Part shown: positions 1 through 8,913 of the stretch, piece by piece
Layout: each line of letters opens with the position of its first letter
Numbering within the stretch: position 1 is the first letter of the stretch
NCBI RefSeq assembly: GCF_009827435.1
Contig: NZ_WTYM01000041.1
Span: 1-64,000 of the forward strand
Direction: 5' to 3'
Length of the DNA stretch: 64,000 nucleotides
Origin: Croceibacterium salegens
Lineage (GTDB): Bacteria; Pseudomonadota; Alphaproteobacteria; Sphingomonadales; Sphingomonadaceae
The notes under the pieces: model-generated
What the model saw: only the letters and a program-made list of their open reading frames with translations
Database searches by the model: none
What the model was told of the DNA's origin: nothing
Position numbers and translations under genes: made by a program

Positions 1-1019
1 GCTTCTGCCCCATTCGATACAAGCTGAGCGCGCGCTTCCTCATCGGAAGAAATCTCCAACCTACCCTCGTCAGATAGTGGCCCCAAGCCGCGGTCAGTGG
101 CGTGCTTCACCAAATCCGCGTTTCCAGCAGATGCAACAGGCCCGGCAGCCACCCCAGTTGTGTCGATCTCCAAATTGCCCGCAAACCCCGCACTAGGTGG
201 AACAACTTCCTGCTGGGACTGCCGGGAACTCTCCACTTCCAGCCCGGTTACCCCAAAAGAACCTGGAAACTGAGGAGCTTCGCCTACCGAAAAATGGAAG
301 CCGTCGTTAGTGGCCAGCTTTGAGACCGGAAGATTTTTGAGAGCAGGCAGGAAACTCGCTATCAATCGGGCGCCCACCCCCTCAGTGCCCGCCTGACGAG
401 AAGCTGCCTTATTCGATCCGCGGGCATCATAGTGGACTGTTCCACCAACATCAGAATCAGCCTCTAGCGACAATTCCGAAGCAGAGAAATTGAAGGCGGA
501 ATATGCATCCACTTCCAAATATGAATCATCAGAAGATTTGAGAATTGGCGCAGGATCGATACTTGCACTTGCGATTCGCTGCGATGCTTCTCCCACCGCG
601 AATTCCGCAACAATTTGGTCGCCTACCTCTGACGGGGAGGGATGTGACAAAGCACCATCTGCAACACCCCCACCATGCGACCTCTTAACCTCGCCTCGCT
701 CAAACGGCGACTTAGATGAAACAACTTCGCTCTTGAGCGGAAAAGTCTCCGCCTCGCCGAGACTTTCACCCCCTGTGGGGCTGGAGCCTGGCAAGTCGTT
801 CAGCGCCGAATTGCGTAAATCAATCGAAGACTCACGCCCGGAAAGCGCCGCGCCAAAAGTTGGCTCGTACGCATCACCGCCATCATCGAAGCCAATGTAT
901 TCCGGCTTAACAATGCCCCCTGTCACGACAGCAACCGAGATCGCGCTTAAGGTAATCGCCGCCAAGGATCTCCCATGGATGCCCGCCCGGAGATCAAAAC
1001 GGCGCAATATTACCTCCAT
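1..1019 (-). CDS. Partial hypothetical exported or membrane-anchored protein, 3' end beyond the window
   Basis: I do not recognise this protein. Reading the minus strand from the ATG at 1019 gives 339 uninterrupted codons to the left edge; checking every codon in this frame found no stop, and the codon three before the ATG is a stop. The N-terminus has basic residues (R6, R7, R11, R17) followed by a hydrophobic stretch at about 18-37, which fits a signal peptide or membrane anchor. The rest is rich in Ser, Gly, Glu, Ala and Asp and lacks cysteine, like an extended secreted or surface protein. Base composition is visibly poorer in GC and codon choice more mixed than in neighbouring genes, which suggests transfer. 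The ribosome binding site is weak. An opposing 200-codon frame at 490-1092 is treated as its shadow. Function unknown. Confidence 0.6.
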   Translation of the reverse strand, partial: MEVILRRFDLRAGIHGRSLAAITLSAISVAVVTGGIVKPEYIGFDDGGDAYEPTFGAALSGRESSIDLRNSALNDLPGSSPTGGESLGEAETFPLKSEVVSSKSPFERGEVKRSHGGGVADGALSHPSPSEVGDQIVAEFAVGEASQRIASASIDPAPILKSSDDSYLEVDAYSAFNFSASELSLEADSDVGGTVHYDARGSNKAASRQAGTEGVGARLIASFLPALKNLPVSKLATNDGFHFSVGEAPQFPGSFGVTGLEVESSRQSQQEVVPPSAGFAGNLEIDTTGVAAGPVASAGNADLVKHATDRGLGPLSDEGRLEISSDEEARAQLVSNGAE

Positions 1020-1405
1020 TTTGGCGACCTATTATGAATCAAATCGAAGCTCGCACGTCAACTCGTGCAGTTTACTTAGTTGGGGATTTTAGATGAGTGG
1101 CGACGAGCGCATGCACGCATAACCTGAATAGGGACCAAAACTGACCCCTGCATGAACAGAAACCGGTAAGCGGCGGCATGCGTCCTGATTGCGGTAAGTC
1201 GAACATCATCGGGCCAAGTACGTTCTCGATCGCACACCAAAGATAGGGCGCGAGGGTTGGTCGGTTACTAGCGATTGGACACGCGAATCTTGCCGTGTAC
1301 CACACAAGAAGATGCCCCATCCAACGGCACTAATCGGAAAAATACGGACCCAAAAGCTCGACACACAATGATGCTTTTTACCACAATAGATTCTCCGCTA
1401 GCTAG
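1020..1405. other. Gene-poor accessory gap
   Basis: No convincing gene lies in these 386 bases. The composition is AT-richer than the rest of the window, like the neighbouring partial gene. An 82-codon minus-strand frame at 1072-1320 has no recognisable domain. The stretch near 1130-1150 resembles sequences often found at the edges of decayed insertion sequences, but I see no matching inverted end or transposase, so I do not call a mobile element. Confidence 0.4.
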
Positions 1406-1597
1406 TCAATTTTGCAGAAATGCTATTTCTATAGGCGGTCCAAAGACTTTGGTGATGCGGAAGGCGAGAGGAGGCGATGGGGCGTACCTGCCAGTTTCAA
1501 TCGCATTCACGCTTTGCCGGGAGACTTCGATGCGCAGTGCAAGATCCTGGTGACTCCCGCTGCGCTCGGCAAGGAGCGCCTTGAGGCGGTTGTTCAT
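1406..1597 (-). CDS. Small XRE/HTH_3-type transcriptional regulator
   Basis: This 63-residue protein is almost entirely one Cro/C1-type helix-turn-helix: the segment LALRIEVSRQSVNAIETGRY is the usual helix 2-turn-helix 3 pattern of the short YgzD-like regulators. Such proteins are DNA-binding repressors commonly encoded next to a small membrane protein whose operon they control. The ATG at 1597 overlaps the stop of the upstream membrane-protein gene as ATGA, so the two are translationally coupled. Two features differ from typical members: SGSH replaces the common GWSQ, and the tail IEIAFLQN replaces the usual acidic IEEIF-type end. Target and signal are unknown; autoregulation is inferred from context. 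Confidence 0.75.
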   Translation of the reverse strand: MNNRLKALLAERSGSHQDLALRIEVSRQSVNAIETGRYAPSPPLAFRITKVFGPPIEIAFLQN

Positions 1598-1986
1598 TCG
1601 CCGTCTCCCGCCCTGTCGCGCTGGTTGATCCACGCCTGCCCAAGTCCCATCCCGAGTGCCCAAATCGGCACGGCCAACCAGCCGGGGACGTGCACGACGA
1701 GCCCAAAAGGTTTTGAGAAACCCCAGAACGAACCGATCGCCAGGACGAAGCCACGCCCGATCACCGAGGCGAGCATCGCGCGGTAGCGCAGGTAATCGAC
1801 CTGCTCTTCGGCGAAATAGCGTCCTATCAGGTAGATCATCCAGAGGATCGGCAGGACCGGCAGTAGCGCGACGAGGAATGCCGTGCCCCCTTTGAATTCC
1901 ATCTGTCGGTCAAGCGTGATCGCTACGCCCAGCCCGAGGATGTAGAGTAGCGAGTTTGCCGCGTTCCCTTTGGCGTAACGCACCAC
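1594..1986 (-). CDS. Hypothetical four-helix membrane protein partner of the XRE regulator
   Basis: A 130-residue protein with about four hydrophobic segments (around residues 12-25, 35-55, 70-90 and 100-118) and a polar loop EEQVDYLRYRAMLAS between helices 2 and 3. Proteins with this layout are commonly paired with short YgzD-type regulators in proteobacteria. The start is GTG at 1986; a second GTG follows directly, and neither has a strong ribosome binding site, so the start may be one codon later. It overlaps the regulator gene by four bases (ATGA) and lies six bases after the upstream small ORF. Function unknown; membrane location inferred from hydrophobicity. Confidence 0.65.
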   Translation of the reverse strand: MVRYAKGNAANSLLYILGLGVAITLDRQMEFKGGTAFLVALLPVLPILWMIYLIGRYFAEEQVDYLRYRAMLASVIGRGFVLAIGSFWGFSKPFGLVVHVPGWLAVPIWALGMGLGQAWINQRDRAGDGE

Positions 1987-1992
1987 CGCCGG

Positions 1993-2187
1993 TCAGGAAC
2001 ATTTCGGTCGGCTCCGGGCGATGCCGCGCGATAACGGGATAAGTAGGCCGGCAACGCCGGCGAAGGAAACGTACCCGGCGGTCGAAGCGATCGATTCGGT
2101 GAGCTTGAGCGCGGCGACTGCCGCAGAGCCGGCAACGAAGAGGCCGATCCAAAGGACCGGCAGGGCGTTTGCCCGCGAGGTGCTCAC
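1993..2187 (-). CDS. Small hypothetical membrane protein
   Basis: A 64-residue protein with two hydrophobic stretches (about residues 9-27 and 36-52) and a basic C-terminus ending GIARSRPKCS. It starts at GTG 2187, which overlaps the stop of the preceding ORF in a GTGA junction, so it should be read by translational coupling. It belongs to a chain of tiny membrane-protein genes leading into the XRE regulator. No family is recognised. It may represent one half of a two-segment protein whose other half is the preceding ORF. Confidence 0.5.
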   Translation of the reverse strand: MSTSRANALPVLWIGLFVAGSAAVAALKLTESIASTAGYVSFAGVAGLLIPLSRGIARSRPKCS

Positions 2188-2348
2188 ACCGTGCTTTTCA
2201 GCCGGCACTGCAATGCCCGCAACGTCGTTACGGCGAGGATCGGCAGGACCAGCAGCGTCGCTTTAGCGGCCCCACGGCCCAGGAAGCTGAACTTCGCACC
2301 GGCTGCGATGAAGAACATGGTGCCCACCCGGCACAGGGCCCAGGTCAT
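2184..2348 (-). CDS. Small hypothetical membrane protein
   Basis: A 54-residue protein starting at ATG 2348, with hydrophobic stretches around residues 8-18 and 30-43 and a basic tail ending RLKSTV. It begins inside the stop of the upstream frame (ATGA junction at 2345-2348) and ends in the GTGA junction with the next ORF. A longer frame to 2519 exists in the same phase, but its extra N-terminus is an Arg/Pro-rich shadow translation and is not included. No family is recognised; the support is the overlapping-gene architecture and hydrophobicity. Confidence 0.45.
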   Translation of the reverse strand: MTWALCRVGTMFFIAAGAKFSFLGRGAAKATLLVLPILAVTTLRALQCRLKSTV

Positions 2349-2519
2349 ATTGCTCCTAACGGGCGCTCCAGCCGAAAGACCTGGCGGCGGGCGATTGCGA
2401 ACCCGCTGACCAACACAGAAATGACGCCGGAGTAAGCCAACTCGTCGCCGATCACGCCGAAGCGGTTGAAGAGGGCCAGCGCGAGGACTGTGCCGGCGAC
2501 TAGGAGGGTAGTTTGTCAT
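2345..2519 (-). pseudogene. Frameshifted small membrane protein at the head of the micro-operon
   Basis: The minus strand codes for a clean membrane-protein sequence of about 53 residues (it begins LLVAGTVLALALFNRFG and ends FRLERPLGAI) that stops in an ATGA overlap with the next gene. The only nearby ATGs, at 2519 and 2525, are in other phases, and no start codon lies in the coding phase before the hydrophobic segment. A one-base gain or two-base loss near 2505-2515 would join ATG to the reading frame. It is therefore either a recent frameshift, a sequencing error, or a gene read from an unusual start. Confidence 0.5.
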
Positions 2520-2898
2520 GATTCATTGGTCGAGCTCCGTTGATTCAATGTAAAGGGACCCAGACATCGAATCGTTCTTTGTCGAGCGTCATTGACTTCA
2601 TGATTGGCGAGCTTGTCGCAAATGAAGCGCAATGCTCGAGCTAGTGACATGTTTACGCTTTGGGCCTATATCTACACGCATGGCAAAGAACTCGACCGTG
2701 ACGACGACTACAGCCACCGGACTCATCCGGGGGCGGTCGGTCACGGCCTGACACGGAGTCGATAGCCGCCCCGGGCCATCACGGTTCGGGCGGCACGGCG
2801 TCACTTCCTGAACCTGTTCAACTTGTCAGACGCCCTACTTCCGGTGTGCGCTGCCTTGTGTCATTGGCGTGCCACCCGACGAGTCAAGAGCGAGTGAG
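2520..2898. other. Leader region between the micro-operon and thrS
   Basis: These 379 bases hold no gene I can support. They must contain the minus-strand promoter of the micro-operon and the promoter and leader of thrS. One inverted repeat stands out: GCCGCCC at 2765-2771 and GGGCGGC at 2788-2794 with a 16-base loop. It lacks a T-run on either strand, so it is more likely a leader structure than a terminator. Direct TTGACA/TATAAT matches were not found. Confidence 0.4.
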
Positions 2899-4899
2899 AT
2901 GACGGAACATGTCAATATCAGCCTGCCGGATGGAACGGTGCGCGAGATGCCGGCCGGCTCGACGCCTGCGGACGTCGCCGCGGCGATCGGCCCGGGCCTG
3001 ACCAAGGCCGCGCTGGCTGCAAGGATCAATGGCGAGATCCGCGACCTCAATCGACCATTCGACGGCGATGCCGAGCTGGCCCTGATCACCGCGCGCGACG
3101 AGGCCGATGCGCTTGAGCTGGTGCGCCACGATTACGCCCACGTCCTGGCTGAAGCGGTCCAGACCCTGTGGCCGGGCACGCAGATTACCTTCGGTCCGGC
3201 GACCGAGGACGGCTTCTATTACGATGTGAAGGCGCCCGATTCCCGTGCGCCCTTCTCGCTCGACGACCTGCCGATGATCGAGGAGCGGATGCGCGAGATC
3301 ATCCGCGCCGACAAGCCGCTGCGCCGCGAGGTCTGGAGCCGCCAGCAGCTGATCGACAAGTGGGAAGCCGAGGGCGAGGTGTTCAAGGCCGAATGGGCCC
3401 GCGAACTGCCCGAGGACGAGGAACTGACGGTCTACTGGTCGGGTGACGACTGGCTCGACATGTGCCGCGGGCCGCACCTCGCCAGCACCGGCAAGCTCGA
3501 CCTGCAGGCCTTCAAGCTGATGCGCGTCGCCGGGGCCTACTGGCGCGGCGACCAGAAGAACGCGCAGCTGACGCGCATCTACGGTACCGGCTGGCTCAAC
3601 AAGAAGCAGCTCGACGAACACCTCCACCGGCTCGAGGAGGCAGCCAAGCGCGACCATCGCAAGATCGGACGCGAGATGGACCTGTTCCACTTGCAGGAAG
3701 AGGCGCACGGATCGGTCTTCTGGCACCCCAACGGTTACATCATCTGGCGCGAGCTCGAAGCCTACATGCGCCGCCGGCTCGATGCGGGTGGCTATGTCGA
3801 GGTCAAGACGCCGCAGGTGATGGACGCTCGCCAGTGGGAGAAGTCCGGCCACTGGGGCAAGTACCGCGAAAACATGTTCGTCATTCCCGACGAAGTGCCC
3901 AACACCGAGGACGAAGGCCCGCTGGTCTCGGACGACGCCGAATGGATGGCGCTCAAGCCGATGAACTGCCCGGCCCACGTGCTGATCTTCAAGCAAGGTA
4001 TCACGAGCTATCGCGACCTGCCGCTGCGGATGGCCGAATTCGGCTGCTGCCACCGCAACGAACCGCACGGCGCACTGCACGGCATCATGCGCGTTCGCCA
4101 GTTCACGCAGGACGACGCGCACATCTTCTGCACCGAGGACCAACTCGTCGACGAGGTGCGGAAGTTCTGCGACCTGCTCGACAGCGTCTACAAGGATCTT
4201 GGCTTCGAGGAATACGCGATCAAGCTCGCGCTCCGCCCCGACAAGCGCTTCGGCAGCGACGAGATGTGGGACCAGGCCGAGCAGGAGCTGCGCGACGCGG
4301 TCAAGGCCTCGGGCCGGGCCACCGAGGCATTCTGCTGGGAAGAACTGCCGGGTGAAGGCGCATTCTACGCGCCCAAGCTTGAATTCCATCTGACCGACGC
4401 GATCGGCCGCACCTGGCAGGTCGGCACGGTTCAGTCGGACCGGGTCATCCCGGCGCGTCTCGAAGCGAGCTATGTCGGCGAAGACGGTGAGAAACACGTC
4501 CCGATCATGCTGCACAGGGCGATTCTGGGCACGTTCGAGCGCTTCATCGGCATCCTGATCGAGCACCATGCCGGCCGCCTGCCAGTCTGGCTCGCCCCGG
4601 TGCAGGCAGTCGTGGCGACCATCGTCTCCGACGCTGACGACTACGCCACACAGGTCGCGGAGAAGCTCAAGGCCGCGGGCATCCGCGTCGAGAACGACCT
4701 TCGCAACGAGAAAATCAACTACAAGGTGCGCGAGCACTCGCTGGCCAAGGTCCCGCATCTTTTCGTCGTCGGCAAACGCGAAGCGGACGAGGGCACCGTG
4801 GCTGTGCGCACGCTCGGCGAACAGCACCAGAAGGTGATGTCGCTCGGCGAGGCGGTCGCCATGCTCACAGCGGAAGCGACACCGCCGGACCTGCGTTGA
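2899..4899 (+). CDS. thrS: Threonine-tRNA ligase
   Basis: Charges tRNA-Thr with threonine in the cytoplasm. The 666-residue length is normal for bacterial ThrRS. In order: an N-terminal TGS domain (about 1-62), the editing domain with its HxxxH zinc motif at H77-H81 and the CRGPH motif near residue 189, the class II catalytic core with zinc ligand C357 in MNCPAH, and a C-terminal anticodon-binding domain from about residue 565. I chose ATG 2899, preceded by a purine-rich GAGTGAG, because family members start just before the TGS strand; a GTG ten codons earlier is possible. The gene stands alone after a long leader. Confidence 0.98.
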   Translation: MTEHVNISLPDGTVREMPAGSTPADVAAAIGPGLTKAALAARINGEIRDLNRPFDGDAELALITARDEADALELVRHDYAHVLAEAVQTLWPGTQITFGPATEDGFYYDVKAPDSRAPFSLDDLPMIEERMREIIRADKPLRREVWSRQQLIDKWEAEGEVFKAEWARELPEDEELTVYWSGDDWLDMCRGPHLASTGKLDLQAFKLMRVAGAYWRGDQKNAQLTRIYGTGWLNKKQLDEHLHRLEEAAKRDHRKIGREMDLFHLQEEAHGSVFWHPNGYIIWRELEAYMRRRLDAGGYVEVKTPQVMDARQWEKSGHWGKYRENMFVIPDEVPNTEDEGPLVSDDAEWMALKPMNCPAHVLIFKQGITSYRDLPLRMAEFGCCHRNEPHGALHGIMRVRQFTQDDAHIFCTEDQLVDEVRKFCDLLDSVYKDLGFEEYAIKLALRPDKRFGSDEMWDQAEQELRDAVKASGRATEAFCWEELPGEGAFYAPKLEFHLTDAIGRTWQVGTVQSDRVIPARLEASYVGEDGEKHVPIMLHRAILGTFERFIGILIEHHAGRLPVWLAPVQAVVATIVSDADDYATQVAEKLKAAGIRVENDLRNEKINYKVREHSLAKVPHLFVVGKREADEGTVAVRTLGEQHQKVMSLGEAVAMLTAEATPPDLR

Positions 4900-4906
4900 A
4901 CCTGGG

Positions 4907-5029
4907 CTAGAAGGGGAAGGCCTGCCCGGCGGCAATCAGCGCCAGGGCACAGCCGGTCACGATCACGACGCGCATCGCGTCCGCCGAGCGGTGAACGAGG
5001 CTGCGGGTCAGTGCGACAGCTTTGGCCAT
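4907..5029 (-). CDS. Tiny hypothetical single-pass membrane protein
   Basis: A 40-residue frame running opposite to thrS, from ATG 5029 to TAG 4907. It has a basic, amphipathic start (KAVALTRSLVHRSADAMR) followed by a hydrophobic segment at about 19-34 and the end AGQAFPF. A GCGGAG sequence lies about 12 bases before the ATG. It fills most of the gap between the convergent end of thrS and galE. No family is recognised, and a frame this short could arise by chance; the membrane-helix layout and filled gap support a real gene. Confidence 0.4.
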   Translation of the reverse strand: MAKAVALTRSLVHRSADAMRVVIVTGCALALIAAGQAFPF

Positions 5030-5086
5030 GGGCGGATTGTGCTCCGCAATCCCTAACGAAGCGTTAGGAACCCGGCAGCGCCGCCG

Positions 5087-6091
5087 TCAGTCGCCGCGAA
5101 TTTCGCGCAGGCGCCGTTCCCAGGCCAGCGCGTGGTTGACGATCTCGTCGAGGTTGTCGTGCTGCGGCCGCCACGGCAGCGTCGCCTTGATGCGCGAGGG
5201 GTCGGAAACGAGCGAATCCGGATCGCCCGCGCGGCGCGGGCCCATACGGCGCTCGATCGACTGGCTGGTCACCCGGTCGACCGCGTCGAGCACTTCGAGC
5301 ACCGAGAACCCGCGGCCGTAGCCGCAGTTCATCGTCAGCGAGGTGTCCGGATTGGCGACGAGGTGTTCGAGCGCCAGAACGTGCGCGGCTGCGAGGTCCG
5401 AAACGTGAATATAGTCGCGCACCCCGGTGCCGTCGGGCGTGTCGTAGTCGGTGCCGAAGACTGCAACGTGATCGCGCTTGCCCAGCGCCGCTTCGACCGC
5501 GACCTTGATCAGGTGCGTCGCCCCGGCGGTCGACTGCCCGGTGCGCGCTTTCGGATCGGCGCCGGCGACGTTGAAGTAGCGCAGCGCGCAGTAGTTGATC
5601 GGGTGCGCCGCGGCGGTGTCCGACAGCATCTGCTCAGTCATCAGCTTCGACCAGCCGTAGGGATTGATCGGCGCCTTGGGCAGGTCTTCGCGAACCGGGC
5701 TTTTCTCGGGGATGCCGTAAGTCGCGGCGGTGCTGGAGAAGATGAAATGCTCGAGGCCGTGTGTCACCGCGGCTTCGATCAGCGCCCGGCTCTTCACGGT
5801 GTTGTTGCCGTAGTACTTGAGCGGGTTCTCGACCGATTCGGGCACGATGATCGACCCTGCAAAGTGCATGATTGCCTGCGTGCCCTGCTCGGCGAAGATC
5901 CTTGCCAGCAGCTCGGCGTCGGCGATGTCGCCTTCGTAGAACGGCACGCCCTCGGGCACGGCGAAGCGGAAGCCGGTGGTCAGGTTGTCGATCACCGCAA
6001 CAGGCCAGCCGCGGTCGGCGAGGGCGAGAACGGCGTGGCTGCCAATGTAGCCGGCGCCGCCGGTAACGAGGACGGGAGGTTTTTCGCTCAT
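5087..6091 (-). CDS. galE: UDP-glucose 4-epimerase
   Basis: Interconverts UDP-glucose and UDP-galactose using bound NAD. The 334-residue protein is an extended short-chain dehydrogenase: the nucleotide-binding GGAGYIG lies at residues 11-17, the catalytic Ser/Thr near S120-T121, and YGWSK supplies Y145 and K149. I chose ATG 6091 (MSEKPP) because it places the Rossmann fold at the usual distance from the start. It lies 48 bases downstream of the agmatine deiminase gene on the same strand and may be cotranscribed. With galU at 13.8 kb it would feed sugar nucleotides into polysaccharide and glycolipid synthesis. Confidence 0.95.
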   Translation of the reverse strand: MSEKPPVLVTGGAGYIGSHAVLALADRGWPVAVIDNLTTGFRFAVPEGVPFYEGDIADAELLARIFAEQGTQAIMHFAGSIIVPESVENPLKYYGNNTVKSRALIEAAVTHGLEHFIFSSTAATYGIPEKSPVREDLPKAPINPYGWSKLMTEQMLSDTAAAHPINYCALRYFNVAGADPKARTGQSTAGATHLIKVAVEAALGKRDHVAVFGTDYDTPDGTGVRDYIHVSDLAAAHVLALEHLVANPDTSLTMNCGYGRGFSVLEVLDAVDRVTSQSIERRMGPRRAGDPDSLVSDPSRIKATLPWRPQHDNLDEIVNHALAWERRLREIRGD

Positions 6092-6139
6092 GAAGTGGTC
6101 GTTAGCTTCTCGCTCGGCCCTGTCACGTAACAAATATTG

Positions 6140-7138
6140 TCAGGCCTGCTCCGGGACATGCTGGCTGGCGCAGTGGAAGCTGCCGCCGCCGGACAGCACC
6201 GCATCGGCGCGCAGGCCGATCGTCTCCCGGCCGGGAAACAGTGCAGCGATCGCAGCAACGCCATCCTCGTCATGCGCGGTTCCGTAGGTCGGGACGACGA
6301 CGATTTCATTGCAGATGGTGAAATTCATGAAGCTCGCCGGCTCGGCATCCTCGTCGTCGCCGACGAGGCCGGGCGAAGGGACATCGACGACTTCGACCCC
6401 CGCCTCGCGGGCGCGGGCGCGGGCGCGGGCATCGGCATAGACGGCGGCATTGGGATCGTCTGCACCGCTCGCCAGCGGGATCGCCAGCGTGTTGGGCGCC
6501 ACGAACCGCGCGAGGTTGTCGACATGGCCGTCGGTGTGATCGCCCAGCAACCCGTCGCCGAGCCACAGCACGCGGTCGAAGCCGAGATCGCGGCGCAACC
6601 GCGCCTCGATATCCGCGCGCGACAGGCCGGGGTTGCGATTTGGGTTGAGCAGGCATTGTTCAGTTGTGACCACGAGGCCCGTGCCGTCGCTGTCGATCGC
6701 GCCGCCTTCGAGGATCCAGTCGCAGAAATCGACATCGAGCCCTGCCGAACGGGCGAGCGATTCGCCGACCTCCTGGTCGCCTTCCATGTCGTCGTACTTG
6801 CCACCCCAGCCGTTGAAGCCGAAGCGCCGGGCGAAGCGCCGGCCGCTCTCGTCGAACAGCACGATCGGCCCGGTGTCGCGTAGCCAGATGTCGCCATAGG
6901 GATGCCGCTCCAGCGTCACCGCGGCGCTGACGAGCTGCCGGGCACGCGCCTCGTTGGCTTCGTCGTGCACCACCAGCCTCACGTCCTGCCCGGTCGCGGC
7001 GACGGTATTGGCATAGGCGGCGATCTGCTCCTGCGCCGGGTCGGTGAATTCCTCCCACAGGTCGGCGCGATGCGGGAATCCGATCCACAGCCAGTCCTGC
7101 CGGGCGAACTCGGCGGGCATGGGCAAGGTCGTGGTCAT
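6140..7138 (-). CDS. aguA: Agmatine deiminase
   Basis: Hydrolyses agmatine to N-carbamoylputrescine and ammonia, a step from arginine toward putrescine. The 332-residue protein has the peptidyl-arginine-deiminase fold: an N-terminal WIGFPHRADLW motif, an internal RDTGP motif (around residue 95), EGGAI, GDHTDGHVDN, and a C-terminal GGGSFHCASQH that contains the nucleophile C323. Start ATG 7138 gives the conventional MPAEF-like N-terminus. The M28 peptidase gene ends four bases upstream, so the two are almost certainly in one operon. No N-carbamoylputrescine amidase is present in the window. Confidence 0.92.
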   Translation of the reverse strand: MTTTLPMPAEFARQDWLWIGFPHRADLWEEFTDPAQEQIAAYANTVAATGQDVRLVVHDEANEARARQLVSAAVTLERHPYGDIWLRDTGPIVLFDESGRRFARRFGFNGWGGKYDDMEGDQEVGESLARSAGLDVDFCDWILEGGAIDSDGTGLVVTTEQCLLNPNRNPGLSRADIEARLRRDLGFDRVLWLGDGLLGDHTDGHVDNLARFVAPNTLAIPLASGADDPNAAVYADARARARAREAGVEVVDVPSPGLVGDDEDAEPASFMNFTICNEIVVVPTYGTAHDEDGVAAIAALFPGRETIGLRADAVLSGGGSFHCASQHVPEQA

Positions 7139-7142
7139 GGTC

Positions 7143-8825
<1,683 letters not shown>

Positions 8826-8913
8826 CGCGCTCCCTTGGCAAAGCCGCGCGCGGGGAACAAGCGCCGCGAAGCAAGGCTTGCCCTCGCCTCCCCGGCCATG
8901 CACTTGGAAGGCG

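Noticed and set aside
490-1092. 200-codon plus-strand frame near the left edge
   Set aside because: It lies opposite a longer frame open to the edge that has a signal-like N-terminus. The choice is not certain, but the minus frame is better supported.
1072-1320. 82-codon minus-strand frame resembling transposase debris
   Set aside because: No transposase motif, no matching inverted ends, and no target duplication seen.
2598-2804. 68-codon minus-strand frame in the thrS leader
   Set aside because: No domain, no ribosome binding site, and composition like non-coding sequence.
2884-4935. 683-codon minus-strand frame opposite thrS
   Set aside because: It is the mirror of a high-GC coding gene; thrS has all its motifs and the antisense translation has no recognisable domain.
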